A DNA stretch of 64,000 bases, taken from positions 8,667,593 to 8,731,592 of the forward strand of contig OZ021723.1 in assembly GCA_963978545.1 (NCBI GenBank). The letters are read 5' to 3'. Each line of letters starts with the position of its first letter. Within the stretch, counting starts at the first letter, position 1. Below the pieces are notes generated by a model. It made no database searches and had not been told where the DNA came from. It saw nothing but the letters and a program-made list of their open reading frames with translations. The position numbers were made by a program, and so were the translations under genes. Of this stretch, positions 53,001 to 59,000 are shown one piece after another. The DNA comes from Linyphia triangularis (taxonomy: Eukaryota; Arthropoda; Arachnida; Araneae; Linyphiidae).

Positions 53001-56000
53001 CATCTCAATGCTTGATAACGGGTTTTAAAGAGCTAACTCTGGGAAGCGAGTTTCAAGGGGCAGGGCATTTAACATTATGGTAATGGGAATCTCGCCAAAT
53101 TGGCGAGATAGAGACAAGTTGGCGACGGTTTTGGCAACTAATTTTTGCCGCCAAATTTGGCGACATTTTCGGTCCCCAGGTACATGTATAGGACTTTTCG
53201 ACTACGATCTGGAAAGTTTTCCAAATATCGACCTCTAGAGGTTTCAAGAAGGTTCGCAGCTTCCCCTATATAAGCCCAGCCGTGAGTGGGGTTAGTTAGT
53301 TAGTTGACTGATTTTGAGTCACTGAGTTAGTTGTTAGCTGAGTCCATTAGTTGACTGGAATTACTGAGTAGTTCTAAAGCGAACTGTATTGCATTGTCTT
53401 TTGCAGCGATTGAGCAGTTGTGTTGTCAAATTTGTAACTGCTGTTTTGTGCTCTATTATTGTGAAAAGAGCTGTATTCTGTCTACTAGAACGAGAAGTCC
53501 TGGAGCTGTTAAGAAATCTGTGACGAGTTTTATTGGAATAAATTTCTGCAAGTTTTTGATCTGCTTTGGCTACAAATCTTTCGAACCCACCAACGTAACA
53601 ATACGTTACTAGGTTCCAAAACTATCCTAAATAATACGAGGATTCATTAATGCACGTTTCTGCCACAAAGTCGTGCTGTTTAGCTGATAGCTAACGTCCA
53701 GAATGGCTCGGAGTGCAAAGGGTTAAAATAGAAACTATAATCTAGAGCGTGAAAATTCAAGTGCATTTAAATATACGCTGTTACTGAAATAGCATAATCT
53801 ACGCCAAAAGAAATGTTACATCGTAATTTGAGAAGGAAAGATTCTTGTCTCGGAAGGAATTGTCAAGGAACTACCGAGTACTGGTAGACACGTTGACACA
53901 CGAGAATTTAAGAGGATCTCTTATACTAAACTCCACCTTAACTTAACATAATTTAGACGGTAGATCTTCACCATGCACACAGGCAATTCTTCCATTTTGG
54001 CGGCGTGAAGGCATAATGCTCGCCAAACTTTATAGACGTTTGTTCTCTCAGGGTTACTGGACTGAGCTTCCCCCAGCGTGCCTTTATGCCGCCAAAAAGG
54101 ATGAATTGCCTATGTGCACGGTGAAGATCTACTGTCTAAGTGATGTTAAGTTAAGGTGGAGTTTAGTATAGTAAATATCATTCCCTATACTTATAGGGAA
54201 TACTGAATAGCTAAGAAAGTGATCACTTAATTGGTTGGTTGTATTCAGATTATCTGGCGCCGTCAGCAACACGAGGGCTATAATGCGCCGAAACATTCGT
54301 CATTGGACAAGCCAACATACATTTACAAACACCCATGCCTAACACGAGACTCGAACCCGCAACCTCGCAGTCTAGAAGCTAGCACGCTAACCACTATACC
54401 GTTTGGTCGGCAGAGAAAGGAATGAATTTTATGGTAAGGAAAACTGCGGAAGGTTGTATTCAGATTATTTGGCGCCGTCAGCAACACGAGGGCTATAATG
54501 CGCCGAAACATTCGTCATTAGACAAGCCAACATACATTTACAAACAACCATGCCTTACACGGCACTCGAACCCACAACCTCGTGGTCTAGAAGCTAGCAC
54601 GCTAACCACTATACCGTTTGGTCGGCCAGTGATCACTTAATGAAATGGCGAATTAAAAACTCGAAAATAGGGTCGAATATATTTTAATTTAAAAATGAAA
54701 ATTAAAACACCGCAAATGACTAGTGTAGGTGGCGTTACTGCTTTGACATTAACGTAAGGATTTCAAATATAAAATATTTAGACGCTATTTTCAAGTTTTT
54801 AATTTATAAAATTTCATTAAGTGACCATTATCGTACCTAATACTCACCAAATTTCAAGGTTTTACGCAAAATATTTTCTAAATGAACTGAGCTAGAAGAT
54901 TCTAACACAGCGAGTATAGAGAATCTATTTTAGTAAACTGAAGGCAATTCACCATAGGTAAGCTGGTTGGTTGGTTGTTTACAGATTATCTGGCGCCGTC
55001 AGCAACACGAGGGCTATAATGCGCCGAAACATTCGTCATTAGACAAGCCAACAACATTTACAAACATCCATGCCTAACATGGGAATCGAACCCGCAACCT
55101 CGCGGTCTAGAAGCTAGCACGCTAACCACTATACCGTTTGGTCGGCCCTTACATCTGATGAAATTAATAATTGAATACCTCATTTTACCCATATTTCTTA
55201 ATTAGCTTAACCCCTTTCGAATTTTCAATGCTCAAGAACTTATGCGATGACAATTACTCTTCTAAACATCGTTACAACATGCTTTGGACGGTTGAGCGTC
55301 GTCTGAATTTGCAGGAGGTGAGCACCTATCAAGAGTTATTTCTCTAGAGCATGCACTCAAACCCCGTTAACGCGAAATCGTTTAATATGAAATCCCGTTT
55401 AACGCGAAGTAGAGAAATAACTCCTGATAGGTGCTCCCCTCCTTCAAATTCAGACAACACTCAACAGTCCAAAGCACGTTGTAACGATGTTTAGAAGAGT
55501 AATTGTCATCAGGTAGTTTCTCGCAAGAACTTACGCAATGACAATTACTCTTCTAAACATCATTACAACATGCTTTGGACGGTTGAGCGTCGTCTGAATT
55601 TGCAGGAGGTGAGCACCTATCAAGAGTTATTTCTCTAGAGCATGCACTCAAACCCCGTTAACGCGAAATCGTTTAATATGAAATCCCGTTTAACGCGAAG
55701 TAGAGAAATAACTCCTGATAGGTGCTCCCCTCCTTCAAATTCAGACAACACTCAACAGTCCAAAGCACGTTGTAACGATGTTTAGAAGAGTAATTGTCAT
55801 CAGGTAGTTTCTCGCAAGAACTTACGCAATGACAATTACTCTTCTAAACATCGTTACAACATGCTTTGGACGGTTGAGCGTCGTCTGAATTTGCAGGAGG
55901 TGAGCACCTATCAAGAGTTATTTCTCTAGAGCATGCACTCAAACCCCGTTAACGCGAAATCGTTTAATATGAAATCCCGTTTAACGCGAAGTAGAGAAAT

Positions 56001-59000
56001 AACTCCTGATAGGTGCTCCCCTCCTTCAAATTCAGACAACACTCAACAGTCCAAAGCACGTTGTAACGATGTTTAGAAGAGTAATTGTCATCAGGTAGTT
56101 TCTCGCAAGAACTTACGCAATGACAATTACTCTTCTAAACATCGTTACAACATGCTTTGGACGGTTGAGCGTCGTCTGAATTTGCAGGAGGTGAGCACCT
56201 ATCAAGAGTTATTTCTCTAGAGCATGCACTCAAACCCCGTTAACGCGAAATCGTTTAATATGAAATCCCGTTTAACGCGAAGTAGAGAAATAACTCCTGA
56301 TAGGTGCTCCCCTCCTTCAAATTCAGACAACACTCAACAGTCCAAAGCACGTTGTAACGATGTTTAGAAGAGTAATTGTCATCAGGTAGTTTCTCGCAAG
56401 AACTTACGCAATGACAATTACTCTTCTAAACATCATTACAACATGCTTTGGACGGTTGAGCGTCGTCTGAATTTGCAGGAGGTGAGCACCTATCAAGAGT
56501 TATTTCTCTAGAGCATGCACTCAAACCCCGTTAACGCGAAATCGTTTAATATGAAATCCCGTTTAACGCGAAGTAGAGAAATAACTCCTGATAGGTGCTC
56601 CCCTCCTTCAAATTCAGACAACACTCAACAGTCCAAAGCACGTTGTAACGATGTTTAGAAGAGTAATTGTCATCAGGTAGTTTCTCGCAAGAACTTACGC
56701 AATGACAATTACTCTTCTAAACATCGTTACAACATGCTTTGGACGGTTGAGCGTCGTCTGAATTTGCAGGAGGTGAGCACCTATCAAGAGTTATTTCTCT
56801 AGAGCATGCACTCAAACCCCGTTAACGCGAAATCGTTTAATATGAAATCCCGTTTAACGCGAAGTAGAGAAATAACTCCTGATAGGTGCTCCCCTCCTTC
56901 AAATTCAGACAACACTCAACAGTCCAAAGCACGTTGTAACGATGTTTAGAAGAGTAATTGTCATCAGGTAGTTTCTCGCAAGAACTTACGCAATGACAAT
57001 TACTCTTCTAAACATCGTTACAACATGCTTTGGACGGTTGAGCGTCGTCTGAATTTGCAGGAGGTGAGCACCTATCAAGAGTTATTTCTCTAGAGCATGC
57101 ACTCAAACCCCGTTAACGCGAAATCGTTTAATATGAAATCCCGTTTAACGCGAAGTAGAGAAATAACTCCTGATAGGTGCTCCCCTCCTTCAAATTCAGA
57201 CAACACTCAACAGTCCAAAGCACGTTATAACGATGTTTAGAAGAGTAATTGTCATCAGGTAGTTTCTCGCAAGAACTTACGCAATGACAATTACTCTTCT
57301 AAACATCGTTACAACATGCTTTGGACTGTTGAGCGTCGTCTGAATTTGAAGGAGGTGAGCACCTATCAAGAGTTATTTCTCTAGAGCATGCACTCAAACC
57401 CCGTTAACGCGAAATCGTTTAATATGAAATCCCGTTTAACGCGAAGTAGAGAAATAACTCCTGATAGGTGCTCACCTCCTTCAAATTCAGACAACACTCA
57501 ACAGTCCAAAGCACGTTGTAACGATGTTTAGAAGAGTAATTGTCATCAGGTAGTTTCTCGCAAGAACTTACGCAATGACAATTACTCTTCTAAACATCAT
57601 TACAACATGCTTTGGACAGTTGAGTGTTGTCTGAATTTGAAGGAGGTTGGTTGGTTGTATTCAGATTATCTGGCGCCGTCAGCAACACGAGGGCTATAAT
57701 GCGCCGAAACATTTCGTCATTTAACAAACCAACATACATTTACAAACACCCATGCCTACACGGGACTCGAACACGCAACCTCGCGGTTTAGAAGCCAGCA
57801 CGCTAACCACTATACCGCTTGGTCGGCGAATTTGAAGGATGTGAGCAACTATCAAGAGTTATTTCTCTAAAGCATGCACTCAAACCCCGTTAACTCGAAA
57901 TCGCTTAACATGAAATCCCGTTTAACGCGAAGTAAAAGGAGTTCCCCGTACTTAAAACTTAACGTTAATTTATTCGTTTAACATGAAATCTCGTTTAATG
58001 CGAAGTAGAAGGAGTTCCCCGTACTTAAAACTTAACGTTAATTTATTCGTTTAACATGAAATCTCGTTTAATGCGAAGTAGAAGGAGTTCCCAGTACTTA
58101 AAACTTAACGTTAATTTATTCGTTTAACATGAAATCTCGTTTAATGCGAAGTAGAAGGAGTTCCCAGTACTTAAAACTTAACGTTAATTTATTCGTTTAA
58201 CATGAAATCTCGTTTAATGCGAAGTAGAAGGAGTTCAGAGTACTTAAAACTTAACGTTAATTTTTTCGTTTAACATGAAATCCCGTTTAACGCGAAGTAG
58301 AAGGAGTTCCCCGTACTTAAAACTTAACGTTAATTTATTCGTTTAACATGAAATCTCGTTTAATGCGAAGTAAAAGGAGTTATCCGTACTTAAAAACTTA
58401 ACGTTAATTTTTTCGTTTAACACGAAATGCAGTTAACACGAACAATTTCAGTGTTTCCATCGACTTCATGTTAGCGGGGTTGAACTGTATTTTATTTATA
58501 AAGAGTTCAAAATGAAATATATAATAAGAAACCTACTTTGCGCATACTTCCACGGGAACAATCTTTGCATCAGCCAGCACAAAGGAAGGAAACTTGACCT
58601 TTACTTCGAATTTAGGTAGTACTGAAAAGAACAAGACACCATTTCAAAGTTAACCAATGAGCGTGCTTAGAGTTTTTGATTTTTCAGTCCAAGAACCCCC
58701 GCATCCCATTACACAATGGACAAATCCGGCATTTTTTAAAAACGAGTGAAATTAGTTTGTATTTATGAAGAATTTCTTTCCGATTCCAAATATTTAAACA
58801 AAAGTTCTTAAAAAAAAAATTAGTTATTTAAATATTAAGAAGAGAAAACGCCTTAAAACGGAGACAAAATTAGTCCGATCAAAACGCACAACAAAATCTA
58901 TGACGTCAAGGGATCCTAGTGTTCTATGGTTAACCTTCAACTGCTGTGGTTGGGTGGTTTGAGGTTTTTGGCGCAAGAGCAACACATGGTCCATACTGCG

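Larger units (their letters stand above)
52007..53726 (+). mobile_element. piggyBac element relic, TTAA-bounded, with nested solo LTR
   Basis: Ends TTAACCCTTAGCACTCC and GGAGTGCAAAGGGTTAA are inverted and bounded by TTAA, the piggyBac target. Subterminal GTCCCCTCTCAAGGGAC-type palindromes are present. Only the transposase C-terminus remains (52472-52829). A solo LTR sits at 52887-53600. Confidence 0.9.
54176..54928. mobile_element. MITE family C copy split by a composite SINE insertion
   Basis: Left part ATCATTCCCTATAC... and right part ...CACAGCGAGTATAGAGAAT match the family C arms. The middle is split at AGTGATCACTTAAT by a 396-bp insertion made of two SINEs. Confidence 0.7.

Noticed and set aside
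55234..57644. CRISPR-like or rDNA spacer array
   Set aside because: No spacers; each 291-bp unit is an internal palindrome and shows no rRNA sequence.
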